Origin: a virus
IMG/VR virus record: IMGVR_UViG_3300046660_000219
Coordinates: 124,001 to 188,000 of that record
Length of the DNA: 64,000 bases
Strand: one strand, 5' to 3'
Position numbers and translations under genes: made by a program. The stretch's first letter is position 1. Each line of letters starts with the position of its first letter. Shown here piece by piece: positions 56,425-64,000 of this stretch. The notes below the pieces were generated by a model, which worked only from the letters and a program-made list of their open reading frames with translations, was not told the origin of the DNA and searched no databases.

Positions 56425-57018
56425 CTAACTCCCTCTGATCTTTATCGGTTTGAACGGCTCCGTGATCCAACCGACTGCGCGTCTAATGTCATCCGTCGTG
56501 TTGCACGGAATAGTAACTACGCGATCAAGCAAGACGTCCGCGCTAGCGACGAGATTTGCCACCTGTGTTTTAGTGGCCTTCAGGAAGCGTTCGGTTTGCA
56601 CCCGTTCTTGTTTGCGCCGTGCTTCTAGCACGCGCGGGTGTGCATAGGTCTTGGCTAACCGCACGCTGTAACCAGCCGCTAGACAGGCGGCTAAGAATTT
56701 ACCATTACCAAGACGCGCACCCTCTACCACGTAGTGCCGGAACACTGTGCTGGCGATGAACGCCAAAGCGTGCGGCTGTACCGCTTGCGAGAGGCGATCT
56801 GTTCCGGGGAATTGTTGGGTCGCGTCTTCGTAGCTTTTTCCGATCACGCAGGTGATCCCATCTCGCATGACGTAGTGTGGAGTCCATTTGACGTCGTGGA
56901 AGGTAGCGTCACGTACCAGCTCACGCACAATGGTAGATTTACCTGTGCATGGCTCCCCTACGATCATCGTCACGGATTTGCGCCGCGTGAACATTGGCCC
57001 GATAGATGTTCTGGTCAT
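56425..57018 (-). CDS. P-loop kinase-like protein
   Basis: 197 residues from ATG 57018 (ATGA overlap with the upstream stop). IVGEPCTGKSTIVREL is Walker A at about 20-35; HYVVEGARL is Walker B-like. A helical Lys/Arg-rich C-terminus follows. Probably a nucleotide or polynucleotide kinase. Confidence 0.65.
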   Translation of the reverse strand: MTRTSIGPMFTRRKSVTMIVGEPCTGKSTIVRELVRDATFHDVKWTPHYVMRDGITCVIGKSYEDATQQFPGTDRLSQAVQPHALAFIASTVFRHYVVEGARLGNGKFLAACLAAGYSVRLAKTYAHPRVLEARRKQERVQTERFLKATKTQVANLVASADVLLDRVVTIPCNTTDDIRRAVGWITEPFKPIKIRGS

Positions 57019-57281
57019 TCCTTGATGCCTCCACAACTACGTACTATTTCAATCAACACGTCCATATGTGATTTTAATGGGTAAATGGAGAAGAACACAG
57101 GATCAATGGGGACAATATGGGTGAGATATGGTCCACCGTCCAGAAACACGCGCTCGCCATCATTGAATACGCACATGTAATTCCAACCCAAAGCGTCAGC
57201 GATTTGCGCAAACAGTTCACGGGTACGTCGATGCGCGTAGTCTAGTATTTCGAAGTGATCTGCGTCTTTAACATACTGCAT
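57015..57281 (-). CDS. Hypothetical protein, 88 residues
   Basis: ATG 57281 has AAAGG 9 bases upstream. Alpha/beta. No family recognised. Confidence 0.6.
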   Translation of the reverse strand: MQYVKDADHFEILDYAHRRTRELFAQIADALGWNYMCVFNDGERVFLDGGPYLTHIVPIDPVFFSIYPLKSHMDVLIEIVRSCGGIKE

Positions 57282-57293
57282 CGAACGCATCCT

Positions 57294-57737
57294 TTACACA
57301 GCTAGGAAGCCTTTGGCATTCTTTTTCGCGTTGCGCTTGGTGAAGTGTTCAATCGGTTTGGACAACACGCGCTCAAGCTCTGTCGCCACAGCGTTGTCGA
57401 AGTCTACACCGGCGGCTTGTGCCAGAACCATAGCCGTCACGCCAATGCCACCTAGCTCTTGAAAAATAGTACCAACTGGACGCCGATCGATTTCGTCCAG
57501 CAGCTTACGCGCCATGACCGGATCACCATCGCAAGCTTGGTAGCCTTCGTAGGCTTCTTCTAGCAGGCGCAGAGCACGTTGCTTGAGGTCAGTTGCTTCC
57601 TTGTACGTGAACGCCGCTATAGCCCACTCAGTGGCCACTGATTGCCGTTCGGGGTGCGCTTCAAAACGCGGCACGCCGTCATTACGGAAGCTGACGAAGG
57701 ACGCGGAAAAAGTAATGGTAACTGGTTGTGTGGTCAT
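57294..57737 (-). CDS. MazG-like all-alpha NTP pyrophosphatase-like protein
   Basis: 147 residues. EEAYEGYQACDGDP and, 30 residues on, ELGGIGVTAMVLAQAAGVDF then KRNAKKNAKGF follow the MazG 'EE..E' and 'E(L)xD/G' pattern and its 'RN...GF' end. Would hydrolyse dNTPs to dNMP and so help remove unwanted nucleotides. Confidence 0.6.
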   Translation of the reverse strand: MTTQPVTITFSASFVSFRNDGVPRFEAHPERQSVATEWAIAAFTYKEATDLKQRALRLLEEAYEGYQACDGDPVMARKLLDEIDRRPVGTIFQELGGIGVTAMVLAQAAGVDFDNAVATELERVLSKPIEHFTKRNAKKNAKGFLAV

Positions 57738-57790
57738 AGTGTGTCCCTTCGTGTGTCTCGTTCTGAATTAGCGCCGAGGTCCAAACGTAG

Positions 57791-57825
57791 AAAACCCCGT
57801 GGCCTTTACGGGACCACGGGGTTTT
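57791..57825 (-). terminator. Strong intrinsic terminator after nrdB
   Basis: AAAACCCCGTGG / CCACGGGGTTTT stem with T-rich ends on both strands; bidirectional. Confidence 0.9.
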
Positions 57826-57829
57826 ACTA

Positions 57830-58888
57830 TTACTCAGCAGCTAATATGCCGGAGGAGCGCCGGGACAGCAATTGCTCGAATTGCGTCCATACACCTTCTG
57901 CGCCATCCCACTTTCCTTGGGTAGCGCCCTTGCTGTATTCGGTGGCACGCGCTTCGAAGAAATTGGCGTGTTCGACACCGCTCAGCATCGATTGCAACCA
58001 ATCGAGCGGGTTAACGCGATTGTCGCCATAAACGGTAGGTAACCGAAGCTGGCGTAACCGCCAGTCGGCGATGAAGCGAATGTAGGCTTTGATGTCGTTA
58101 GGCGTCATGCCTTGGATGTCACCCGCCTCGAACGCAAGATCGATGAACTTGTCCTCAAGACCGACTACCGTCTTGCAGCAATCAATGATGTCATCCTGAA
58201 CCGACTTGGTGACACACCCGGTCTCGGCATTAAAGGTATGGTAGAGCTTGATGATTGCTTCACAGTGCAAGCTCTCGTCGCGGATCGACCACGACACTAC
58301 CTGACCCATACCCTTCATCTTGTTGTGGCGCGGGAAGTTCATCAGCATCGCGAAGCTGGCGAACAACTGTAATCCTTCGGTGAAGCCGCCGAACATCGCC
58401 ATGGTCCGCGCAATGTCTGCATTGGTTTCGACGCCGAACGTCTGCATGTAGTCGTGCTTGTCGCGCATGGCTTGATAGTCCATGAACGCGTTGAATTCGC
58501 TGTCGGGCATACCGATGGTTTCTAGCAACAGCGCATAGGCCGCGATGTGTACTGTTTCCATATTGGCGAACGACGACAGCATCATCTTCACCTCGGTTGG
58601 TTTGAAGACGCGCGCATACCGTTCCATGTAGTTATCATTGACCTCGATATCCGCTTGCGTGAAGAAACGGAAGATTTGGGTCAATAGGTTGCGCTCCTTG
58701 TCGTTGAGCTTAGTCGCCCAATCCTTCAGATCTTCGCCTAGCGGGATCTCTTCGCCAAGCCAGTGAATCTGTTGCTGACGCTTCCACGCTTCGTATGCCC
58801 ATGGGTAGGAAAATGGTTTATAGGCTTTTGACGGTGTTAGGAGCCTAGGAAGTGTACCATCAGAGAGAAGATAAGGGGAGATGGTCAT
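57830..58888 (-). CDS. nrdB: Class I ribonucleotide reductase small subunit (NrdB)
   Basis: 352 residues. Iron ligands and radical Tyr: Asp80, Glu111-x2-His114 and Tyr118 (ETVHIAAY), Glu171, Glu205 and His208 (DESLH). Makes the tyrosyl radical for dNTP synthesis with NrdA, which is not in this window. ATG 58888 overlaps the HNH gene's stop (ATGA), an unusual link between a homing enzyme and its host gene. Residues 4-27 are nearly identical to a second N-terminal copy at 59358-59462. Confidence 0.95.
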   Translation of the reverse strand: MTISPYLLSDGTLPRLLTPSKAYKPFSYPWAYEAWKRQQQIHWLGEEIPLGEDLKDWATKLNDKERNLLTQIFRFFTQADIEVNDNYMERYARVFKPTEVKMMLSSFANMETVHIAAYALLLETIGMPDSEFNAFMDYQAMRDKHDYMQTFGVETNADIARTMAMFGGFTEGLQLFASFAMLMNFPRHNKMKGMGQVVSWSIRDESLHCEAIIKLYHTFNAETGCVTKSVQDDIIDCCKTVVGLEDKFIDLAFEAGDIQGMTPNDIKAYIRFIADWRLRQLRLPTVYGDNRVNPLDWLQSMLSGVEHANFFEARATEYSKGATQGKWDGAEGVWTQFEQLLSRRSSGILAAE

Positions 58889-59352
58889 GCGGATACTCTC
58901 AAAATGGTGGCTTGTTCTTCAGCACGGCGTCGTGCATAAACACGCCCGGCTTCTGCGGCAGTATCGTAGTATCCGAGACTAACTCGTCTACCGTTTACAT
59001 ACATACGGGCTTGATAACGTCCGCTGGTCTTGTGGCAAACAACACCAGGATTTCGCGTACTATTACGTTTAATCTCTTGTGTATTCCAGACATTCATTTG
59101 CGGAGTTGCTCGACGCAAATTCTTTCGTCTGTTATCTACTGTACACCCGTTCTTATGATCACCAAATACACCATCGCGGGGGCGCAAGCCCAACACAAGG
59201 CGATGCATGTATATCATGTTACCTTTCTTATCCGTGGCTACCACATAATGCTTAGCACCAGTCTTGGTGACACGCCACGTGTATTTGGACACCAGTGCGT
59301 GGTCTGCTTTGTCGTACAGTACCATTACACCGGTTTTGGTGATCAGATACAC
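58885..59352 (-). CDS. HNH homing endonuclease with AP2-like DNA-binding domain
   Basis: 155 residues (GTG 59352; ATG 59325 also possible). ALVSKYTWRVTKTGAKHYVV and MHRLVLGL, then DHKNGCTVDNRRKNLR and NVWNTQ match HNH homing enzymes. Their C-terminal AP2-like part follows: GVVCHKTSGRYQARMYVNGR then LGYYDTAAEAGRVY. Stop overlaps nrdB start. It sits between a truncated nrdB start and the complete nrdB. Confidence 0.88.
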   Translation of the reverse strand: MYLITKTGVMVLYDKADHALVSKYTWRVTKTGAKHYVVATDKKGNMIYMHRLVLGLRPRDGVFGDHKNGCTVDNRRKNLRRATPQMNVWNTQEIKRNSTRNPGVVCHKTSGRYQARMYVNGRRVSLGYYDTAAEAGRVYARRRAEEQATILRVSA

Positions 59353-59357
59353 GGCGA

Positions 59358-59462
59358 CTACGCGTACTTGAAAGGTTTGTACGCTTTTGACGGCGTAAGC
59401 AAACCCGGCAGCGTGCCGTCGGCAAGAAGATATGGCGACGAAGCAGACGACAGGAGGGACAT
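59358..59462 (-). pseudogene. nrdB: Truncated N-terminal copy of NrdB
   Basis: ATG 59462 has AAGGATTTTCC upstream, a proper ribosome site. It encodes SPYLLADGTLPGLLTPSKAY then KPFKYA and a stop. The full NrdB begins SPYLLSDGTLPRLLTPSKAY, KPFSY. The DNA is also similar but diverged, so this is the original 5' end left behind when the HNH gene with a replacement 5' segment inserted. Confidence 0.85.
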
Positions 59463-59521
59463 GGAAAATCCTTGAACACAAAAGGGTACGCGGCGGACCA
59501 AAACTGGTCGTACCCGGAAGG

Positions 59522-59557
59522 GTGGGCGGTCCCTAATAAATTACGAGACACGCCCAC
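59522..59557 (-). terminator. Weak hairpin upstream of the nrdB locus
   Basis: GTGGGCG / CGCCCAC across a 22-base loop. Weak; could also be a leader element. Confidence 0.35.
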
Positions 59558-59570
59558 TCCGTTTACTCAT

Positions 59571-59798
59571 TTACAGAGTGCCTAACAAAAGTATTGCTAG
59601 CACACATACTCCCGCTGGTAGCCAGAAGATCGTCCAGAAAAGACACGCAAGAAACGATAGGGTTTTGCTGGACTGGCTCTGGAACGTCATGTTGCTACCA
59701 ACCTGGCTTTGGTAGAACATCGTACCCAGAGCACCGATCAAAAGGTAGAGAAGTATGCAGATGATCAACACAGGTGGGATGACTAAGGAGACCTGCAC
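59571..59798 (-). CDS. Small membrane protein, two membrane segments
   Basis: 75 residues; hydrophobic segments at about 3-27 and 45-73. Inner-membrane location likely. Separated from the next gene by 12 bases. Confidence 0.65.
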   Translation of the reverse strand: MQVSLVIPPVLIICILLYLLIGALGTMFYQSQVGSNMTFQSQSSKTLSFLACLFWTIFWLPAGVCVLAILLLGTL

Positions 59799-59810
59799 GA
59801 TTTGTTACCT

Positions 59811-60743
59811 TTATTTTGATACACTCTTGGCGTATTCGCTGTAGACGATTTCCGAATGAAGCGCGTCGGCTACGTCAACGACATCTTGCGGCGTGACAGG
59901 AACAGTGGGTAACCCACTTCTCTTTGCGGCATCAGCCATCTTGATCATCGCGACTTCGTTTGCGAGTAGAGCCCAATCCACCAAGGCGATCCGCTTGGCG
60001 AGAACCTTGGAGAATTCTTCGCGTACGATGGCGCGCGTGTCGTATGGCGGACGCGTGTTTATCAGTGCACCAACAAACGGTACGAGATTAGCCGGACTGT
60101 AGGTCGGCGGTTTGATGACCTTACCGTATTGATCCTTGTTTGGACGTCCCGTAACCGGATCCATCTTGCTACTATTACTACGATCGACTTCAGCAATCGA
60201 ACTGTCGTAGTCGAATCCAAAGGAGATCGCTGCACCAGTGTTGACCACGTCCATGTCACAGAGACCATCGAGGATCTGAACAGCGTCGCCAGCGAAGAAG
60301 CCATCATGGAAGGTTTCGAACGACTCTTCCAACGTCAAGCGAACACGCAGACGGTAATCTTCAGCGGATGGCCATTGCGGTGTAGCAGGGCGCGGTTGCT
60401 CGTACTTCCCCATCAATGCGTACACGCGCGTGTACGTGGTTGGTTTGCTGGAAAAGGTAAAGTGCGAGCTAGTGACAGACAGAGCATCCGGGCGTATCAG
60501 CATATTGTACGGAATAGCGTCAACATGGACAAGTGAGTCGCCAATTAGCCCAGGCGAAATGACGCAATTCTCACCAGCAGGTAGCACGGCCTTCCCCAAA
60601 TACGTCCACGTAGAGGTATCCTTTTGCGACGACGCTACATCACCTGTACCGCCTTCAAGGAAGGCGCGCGTAGTTTCTGCAACATCAAGCTCCAACTCTT
60701 CGTGAGCTTCGGTGAATTCGGCCGAGCGTGTAGTATCAGACAT
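59811..60743 (-). CDS. Phosphoribosyl-ATP pyrophosphohydrolase/MazG-like protein
   Basis: 310 residues. EDYRLRVRLTLEESFETFHD, then DGLCDMDVVNTGAAISFGFD with RSNSSK and GKVIKPPTYSPANL is the NTP-pyrophosphohydrolase pattern of phage proteins in this superfamily (E..E, D and SN-x-SK). Second all-alpha pyrophosphatase candidate beside 57294. ATG 60743 follows GGAAATAGTAC. Confidence 0.75.
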   Translation of the reverse strand: MSDTTRSAEFTEAHEELELDVAETTRAFLEGGTGDVASSQKDTSTWTYLGKAVLPAGENCVISPGLIGDSLVHVDAIPYNMLIRPDALSVTSSHFTFSSKPTTYTRVYALMGKYEQPRPATPQWPSAEDYRLRVRLTLEESFETFHDGFFAGDAVQILDGLCDMDVVNTGAAISFGFDYDSSIAEVDRSNSSKMDPVTGRPNKDQYGKVIKPPTYSPANLVPFVGALINTRPPYDTRAIVREEFSKVLAKRIALVDWALLANEVAMIKMADAAKRSGLPTVPVTPQDVVDVADALHSEIVYSEYAKSVSK

Positions 60744-60760
60744 GTACTATTTCCTTGTTG

Positions 60761-61702
60761 TTAGGCGGAGTTACCTACGCCAAGAGACTCTTCCGTGCAA
60801 TCCCAATCGATGTCGTATTCCATCAACGTGGCCATACCATTTGCCGCGCGATGGTGATTGATCCGATTCATCACAGCCTTTCGTGACAGGATACCAACGT
60901 CCTGCATATAGAAGTGGCCATCCATCGTCTTGTGTACCTTATCACCCTTCTTTACGAGATAGGCGACGGGGCGCAACAAAGTCCTTTGTGGCGTGCCTAC
61001 GCCCTTATCGACGATGACTGACGACGGCGGTTGCGGCCTAGGCGAAGACGGAACTGGAATTGCCGACGCCGCAGAGGCCGTTTTCCGGCCCGTAGAAGCC
61101 ACGGAAGGCCTCGGTTGGCGTTCGGCTACCGGCTCCGTCGTTTTGATGGTCTGTACGGCACTCCCGCCCGTGGGCGGCTCTGCGTGTTCGCTGGTGGTGG
61201 GCTTGTAACCACCCTGCACCTTTTCTGGGCAGTCTTGTTGCGCAACGCTACCTTTATTTGTCTCGCGACTCTGCGAACGTTCTTTGGAGCGTTCGATTGC
61301 GTCAACTTCCTTAGACCACGTGTCAATCGGCAAGGCGATAACGAAATGGTTGGGTGAAGAGTCCACAAGACAGCAAGGCGTTGACCCGCTCTTATGTAGC
61401 GGAGACCCGCGAAAGGACGGCAGGCTCAGCCGCATACCTCCCTTACCGTTACGCTTCGCACCGAAGTTGCCATTAGGATCGTGCGCAACCATCACTTGCC
61501 CAGCGTGTTCGTCCGTGCCGATGTCAACACGCACCTTGAGAAGCTTGTTGGCTTCACCTTCACCGAAACCCGAGACAAAGGTATCTGCCAGATGTAGATC
61601 GGTGCGGACCTTACCGGTCTTGCTAACACTGGTGGACGTCGCCACCATCGGTGTGCCCTTGATACGCGTGGGCTTACTATTTGAGAGAGTTTCCCAGCCC
61701 AT
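60761..61702 (-). CDS. Hypothetical protein with Pro/Ser/Thr-rich linker, 313 residues
   Basis: N-terminal 120 residues globular, middle (130-230) a Ser/Thr/Pro/Lys linker, C-terminal part globular with a helical end. Two-domain adaptor-like build. No family recognised. Confidence 0.65.
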   Translation of the reverse strand: MGWETLSNSKPTRIKGTPMVATSTSVSKTGKVRTDLHLADTFVSGFGEGEANKLLKVRVDIGTDEHAGQVMVAHDPNGNFGAKRNGKGGMRLSLPSFRGSPLHKSGSTPCCLVDSSPNHFVIALPIDTWSKEVDAIERSKERSQSRETNKGSVAQQDCPEKVQGGYKPTTSEHAEPPTGGSAVQTIKTTEPVAERQPRPSVASTGRKTASAASAIPVPSSPRPQPPSSVIVDKGVGTPQRTLLRPVAYLVKKGDKVHKTMDGHFYMQDVGILSRKAVMNRINHHRAANGMATLMEYDIDWDCTEESLGVGNSA

Positions 61703-61735
61703 TTTGTTACGACCCTTGTTGTGCGTTGTTAGTAT

Positions 61736-62002
61736 TTATTGCGGACGGAAGCGACGCTCCGGAATCCACACGCCGTTGACGCGCACCTGACAGCCGCCGA
61801 CAAACTTGTAGCGGGTCTGTACACCGTCGTACGCCGTGGCGCAGTTAATGCGCTGCGGCACTTGTTCGATCAACTGAACTGCGCCGATAAACAGCAACAG
61901 TGCCGCAACACAGAATGTCATGTAGACCCACGGAAGGTCCCAAAATCTGCGCTTATCATTACGAAAAGCAGAACGTAAACCAGGATGAGGGTTCATGCTC
62001 AT
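61736..62002 (-). CDS. Membrane protein with one segment, 88 residues
   Basis: Hydrophobic segment at about 25-46 with basic residues before it; C-terminal part would be periplasmic with two Cys. ATG 62002 follows AAAGGTAAGAAACA. Confidence 0.65.
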   Translation of the reverse strand: MSMNPHPGLRSAFRNDKRRFWDLPWVYMTFCVAALLLFIGAVQLIEQVPQRINCATAYDGVQTRYKFVGGCQVRVNGVWIPERRFRPQ

Positions 62003-62014
62003 TGTTTCTTACCT

Positions 62015-62389
62015 TTATGATTTTTGGACCAAGAGATCCACGGGAGGGATGTTGAGTTCGTGTTGTGCGTTGGCTACGAGACGCAACGTCTCTAGGTCTT
62101 GCTGCACCTTGTCTGGGGCTGCGGAGTCACGCGCCACTAGGCGCAGCAGATCGGTCACGCGAGCAAAACCCTCTGCGACGTCGTTGGACAGCACGATGAA
62201 TTTGACGTCGCCGTTGACCTGATACGGAGCCTTGTACAAGCTATCGTTCAGATAACGGTAGAATTTTTTGAGTTGGGTTTTATGCAACGCGGGCGTTTCA
62301 CCGATACCGGGCGCTACGACCACGGCTTCATTTTGGCGCAACAGAGCGTTGGCACGGGCCGCTACTTGCGCCCAGGTCTTCTTGACCAT
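62015..62389 (-). CDS. Hypothetical helical protein, 124 residues
   Basis: Mostly helix. No family recognised. Followed by a strong terminator region upstream at 62435-62480. Confidence 0.65.
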   Translation of the reverse strand: MVKKTWAQVAARANALLRQNEAVVVAPGIGETPALHKTQLKKFYRYLNDSLYKAPYQVNGDVKFIVLSNDVAEGFARVTDLLRLVARDSAAPDKVQQDLETLRLVANAQHELNIPPVDLLVQKS

Positions 62390-62434
62390 GTGGTATCCCT
62401 ACTATTTATGTTAATAGGGCTTCAGACACGAAAA

Positions 62435-62480
62435 AGCCCTCGGAAGTCCAGAATGAATTAGCTCCGGAGTACCGAGGGCT
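62435..62480 (-). terminator. Intrinsic terminator
   Basis: AGCCCTCGG / CCGAGGGCT with a 28-base loop, then TTTTTCGTG on the minus strand. Confidence 0.75.
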
Positions 62481-62506
62481 CTTTAAAGAGCGTGTGCTGG
62501 CTTCTG

Positions 62507-62611
62507 TTAGGTGTGGATGATCCCGAGGATCATACTAGCCACGACGAGAAAGATAGCTGCGCCAATGACGATGACGGCCACCTTGCGGCTCTTGCTCAGT
62601 TCTTGCGTCAC
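62507..62611 (-). CDS. Small membrane peptide, 34 residues
   Basis: GTG 62611 with AAGGACGACACAAC upstream. VAVIVIGAAIFLVVASMILG is a membrane segment. Confidence 0.6.
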   Translation of the reverse strand: MTQELSKSRKVAVIVIGAAIFLVVASMILGIIHT

Positions 62612-62654
62612 GTTGTGTCGTCCTTGTGTTAGTGGGAAAAAGGTACGCATATAA

Positions 62655-62682
62655 AGGAGGCTAGGGACGTCCCTAGCCTCCT
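62655..62682 (-). terminator. 28-bp perfect palindrome, terminator
   Basis: AGGAGGCTAGGGAC with its complement; TTTATAT follows on the minus strand, and it overlaps the stop of the next gene. Confidence 0.75.
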
Positions 62683-62945
62683 AAGAAGATGTGATCATCT
62701 TGCGATGCGTCTACCGGCTTTAGAAAGCCTTGGATCGCGCCGTCAACGACGACGGCGGCTAGAAACCATCCATCGCGACTGGCAACCGTACAGTAGACAT
62801 TGCCTTGGTGATACTGCCCATACCACCAGTCCATTGAGGTCATGTAAAGGGTAGCGGCAACACGTGTCTCGTACGGAGTTTCGAACAGGCAGATGGGATC
62901 GATGGCTTGATTGCTCCCTACCGTTACTAACTCATAGAGGGTCAT
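62673..62945 (-). CDS. Hypothetical protein, 90 residues
   Basis: ATG 62945 has GGGGACGACA upstream. Trp/Tyr-rich middle (MDWWYGQYHQ). Ends in the terminator palindrome. No family recognised. Confidence 0.65.
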   Translation of the reverse strand: MTLYELVTVGSNQAIDPICLFETPYETRVAATLYMTSMDWWYGQYHQGNVYCTVASRDGWFLAAVVVDGAIQGFLKPVDASQDDHIFLGG

Positions 62946-63163
62946 TGTCGTCCCCGTCGAATTTCGCGCATGGCGTCGCGCCGTAGGCGCGTGCCGTGTT
63001 GTTTGTCGTACGCCTTGACGACGGTGTCTAGGTTGCCGCCGACCTTGCGACCAAGCGCAAGGTTGAGAGTGGCCGCGCTGCACACCTCACAACGCCTATA
63101 GCGCTTCGGGTCGTACGTATGACCGCAATTGCTGCACGTCGTCTTAACGGGCTTCTGGGCCAT
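62942..63163 (-). CDS. Zinc-ribbon protein, 73 residues
   Basis: CSNCGHTYDPKRYRRCEVC at about 10-28 is a C4 zinc ribbon with a typical loop; the rest is basic and helical. Overlaps the next gene by ATGA. Confidence 0.7.
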   Translation of the reverse strand: MAQKPVKTTCSNCGHTYDPKRYRRCEVCSAATLNLALGRKVGGNLDTVVKAYDKQHGTRLRRDAMREIRRGRQ

Positions 63164-63194
63164 ATTCGGGTTCCTATTGCCGGGGCGGTTAGGG

Positions 63195-63222
63195 CGACGC
63201 ATACCATTTCTGATATGCGTCG
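63195..63222 (-). terminator. Hairpin before the zinc-ribbon gene
   Basis: CGACGCATA / TATGCGTCG, 10-base loop, no U-tract; a weak terminator or a processing site. Confidence 0.45.
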
Positions 63223-63234
63223 AGTAGAACCGTC

Positions 63235-63678
63235 TCAGTCGTACAGCGCCGACATGTCGAACTTGTCGGCCACGCTCCAGGCTTCCAGCTTGGCGACAAA
63301 CACGTCTTGTGCTGCACGTATACGCGCCTGTTTGTCGGCGATGTTGGCGTCACCGGACATGGCGCGACGACAAGACGCCTGCTGATCATTGATGGCTTCG
63401 AACAAAACCAAGATCGACGGCTTGGCGGCAACCTGCGACAGCTCGCCTTCGAACTTTACGCTCCCTCCGCTAGTGAAACTGAAAATAGTAACGATGCAAC
63501 CGTTACCGTCCGCCGCCGCGTGCGACGTGGTCCCCATGTACGCGAATTGGGGGTTAGCCGTCTTCCAGGCTTTAGCCGCCGCTACAGCGACGTCCTTACC
63601 GTCGAAGCGAAACCCACTACCTTTGGTGGCGCTTAGCTCGTAGCTAAACGCAAGATCGGGATGCAGCGCTGTGTCCAT
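63235..63678 (-). CDS. Hypothetical protein, 147 residues
   Basis: Alpha/beta with a Ser/Thr-rich middle. Gap to the next gene is small. No family recognised. Confidence 0.65.
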   Translation of the reverse strand: MDTALHPDLAFSYELSATKGSGFRFDGKDVAVAAAKAWKTANPQFAYMGTTSHAAADGNGCIVTIFSFTSGGSVKFEGELSQVAAKPSILVLFEAINDQQASCRRAMSGDANIADKQARIRAAQDVFVAKLEAWSVADKFDMSALYD

Positions 63679-63681
63679 TGA

Positions 63682-63828
63682 TTATTCCTTCCACCATTTC
63701 TTGCCCCAAGGCTTCCACCACGGGTCATCGTCGTAGCCGTAGCCGGGAGGCGGCGAGCCGTTCCACGTCAGTAGAACGATCAGCAGCAAGACAAGCGCAA
63801 AAGCGCCGAGGCCTATAACGAAGCTCAT
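63682..63828 (-). CDS. Small membrane protein, 48 residues
   Basis: ATG 63828 has AAGGAAAGCGCCT upstream. Hydrophobic segment at about 3-24 and a Pro/Trp/Lys tail (DDDPWWKPWGKKWWKE). Confidence 0.65.
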   Translation of the reverse strand: MSFVIGLGAFALVLLLIVLLTWNGSPPPGYGYDDDPWWKPWGKKWWKE

Positions 63829-64000
63829 AGGCGCTTTCCTTGAAAGGTATCGACGGTGCGGGCGAAGGTGACGCCGATACCGCACGACAGCGCGCCGGAG
63901 AAGAATTGCGCCGCCGTATGCGGGTCGATTTGCGTGTGCGTAAAAAGGTAGACCTTTGTCGCAGCGATCGCAACGACAACCGGAGTTGCCGCCACCGTAC
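63825..64000 (-). CDS. Partial protein, 5' end outside window
   Basis: Open frame to the window edge, ending in FQGKRL at a TGA that overlaps the next ATG. It has a hydrophobic stretch (ATPVVVAIAATKVYLF). Probably membrane-associated. Confidence 0.55.
   Translation of the reverse strand, partial: TVAATPVVVAIAATKVYLFTHTQIDPHTAAQFFSGALSCGIGVTFARTVDTFQGKRL

Larger units (their letters stand above)
1..64000. repeat. Window-wide over-represented heptamer AANRGTA / TACYNTT
   Basis: A hand scan found about 300 copies on the two strands together (expected near 60 in random sequence of this length). Main forms: AAAGGTA, AACGGTA, AATGGTA, AAGGGTA, AATAGTA, AACAGTA. Copies sit at ribosome-binding positions and, in both orientations, inside genes. 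Examples: 319, 608, 3083, 6045, 9465, 12411, 16694, 22307, 31820, 40434, 57714. Confidence 0.8.

Noticed and set aside
1-64000. CRISPR arrays, insertion sequences, rRNA, integrase attachment sites
   Set aside because: No regular spacer-repeat pattern, no transposase or rRNA sequence, and no integrase gene were seen.

Overview
The window reads as part of a large (jumbo-type) tailed-phage genome. Every convincing gene is on the minus strand. Genes are short, tightly packed and often overlap by ATGA or TAATG. The recognisable ones are phage DNA and nucleotide metabolism genes: a RecA/UvsX-like recombinase, a gp32-like ssDNA-binding protein, a split type II topoisomerase, dCMP deaminase-like, NrdB, MazG-like proteins, HNH nucleases, a sigma-70-region-2 protein and a lytic transglycosylase. 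Most of the ~130 genes match no family I recognise. Promoters look like host sigma-70 promoters, and a membrane-anchored transglycosylase and a secreted protein fit a Gram-negative host. The host cannot be named from this sequence. I saw no tRNA, rRNA, CRISPR array or insertion sequence.

Layout, from low to high coordinates (transcription runs the other way). 0-15 kb: recombination, replication and topology genes, several carrying Lys/Pro-rich tails. 15-30 kb: many small genes, including a 53-residue gene that is only a DNA polymerase I motif-A fragment, a P-loop kinase, HNH and zinc-finger proteins, a papain-like protein and a stand-alone ClpX-type zinc domain. 30.7-36.2 kb: one operon, described below. 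36-52 kb: very small genes (host-takeover style), including a DUF2829/Tad2-like protein, dispersed hairpin elements at gene ends, and several promoters sharing one upstream box. 52-64 kb: a BCS1-like AAA+ protein, nucleotide-metabolism genes, and an nrdB locus disturbed by an HNH homing endonuclease.

The main discovery candidate is the 30.8-36.0 kb operon. It encodes a beta-grasp ubiquitin-like protein ending in Arg-Gly-Gly, an E1/ThiF-like activating enzyme with a conserved Cys, a small HTH protein, and two ~600-residue paralogues. Each paralogue ends in a domain whose predicted order (helix, strands, Asn-Pro-His-Gly-x-Cys, helix) resembles a ubiquitin-conjugating E2. It has its own promoter, operator-like palindrome, leader hairpin and terminator. 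I read it as a phage-encoded protein-conjugation system; the E1 and Ubl calls are strong, the E2 call is an inference.

Two sequence-level signals run through the window. The heptamer AANRGTA (or its complement TACYNTT) occurs about 300 times by hand scan, roughly five times chance expectation, on both strands, inside genes and at ribosome-binding sites. Separately, four sigma-70 promoters carry the same 16-bp palindromic box exactly 6 bp upstream of TTGACA, and a fifth copy overlaps the promoter of the ubiquitin-like operon.
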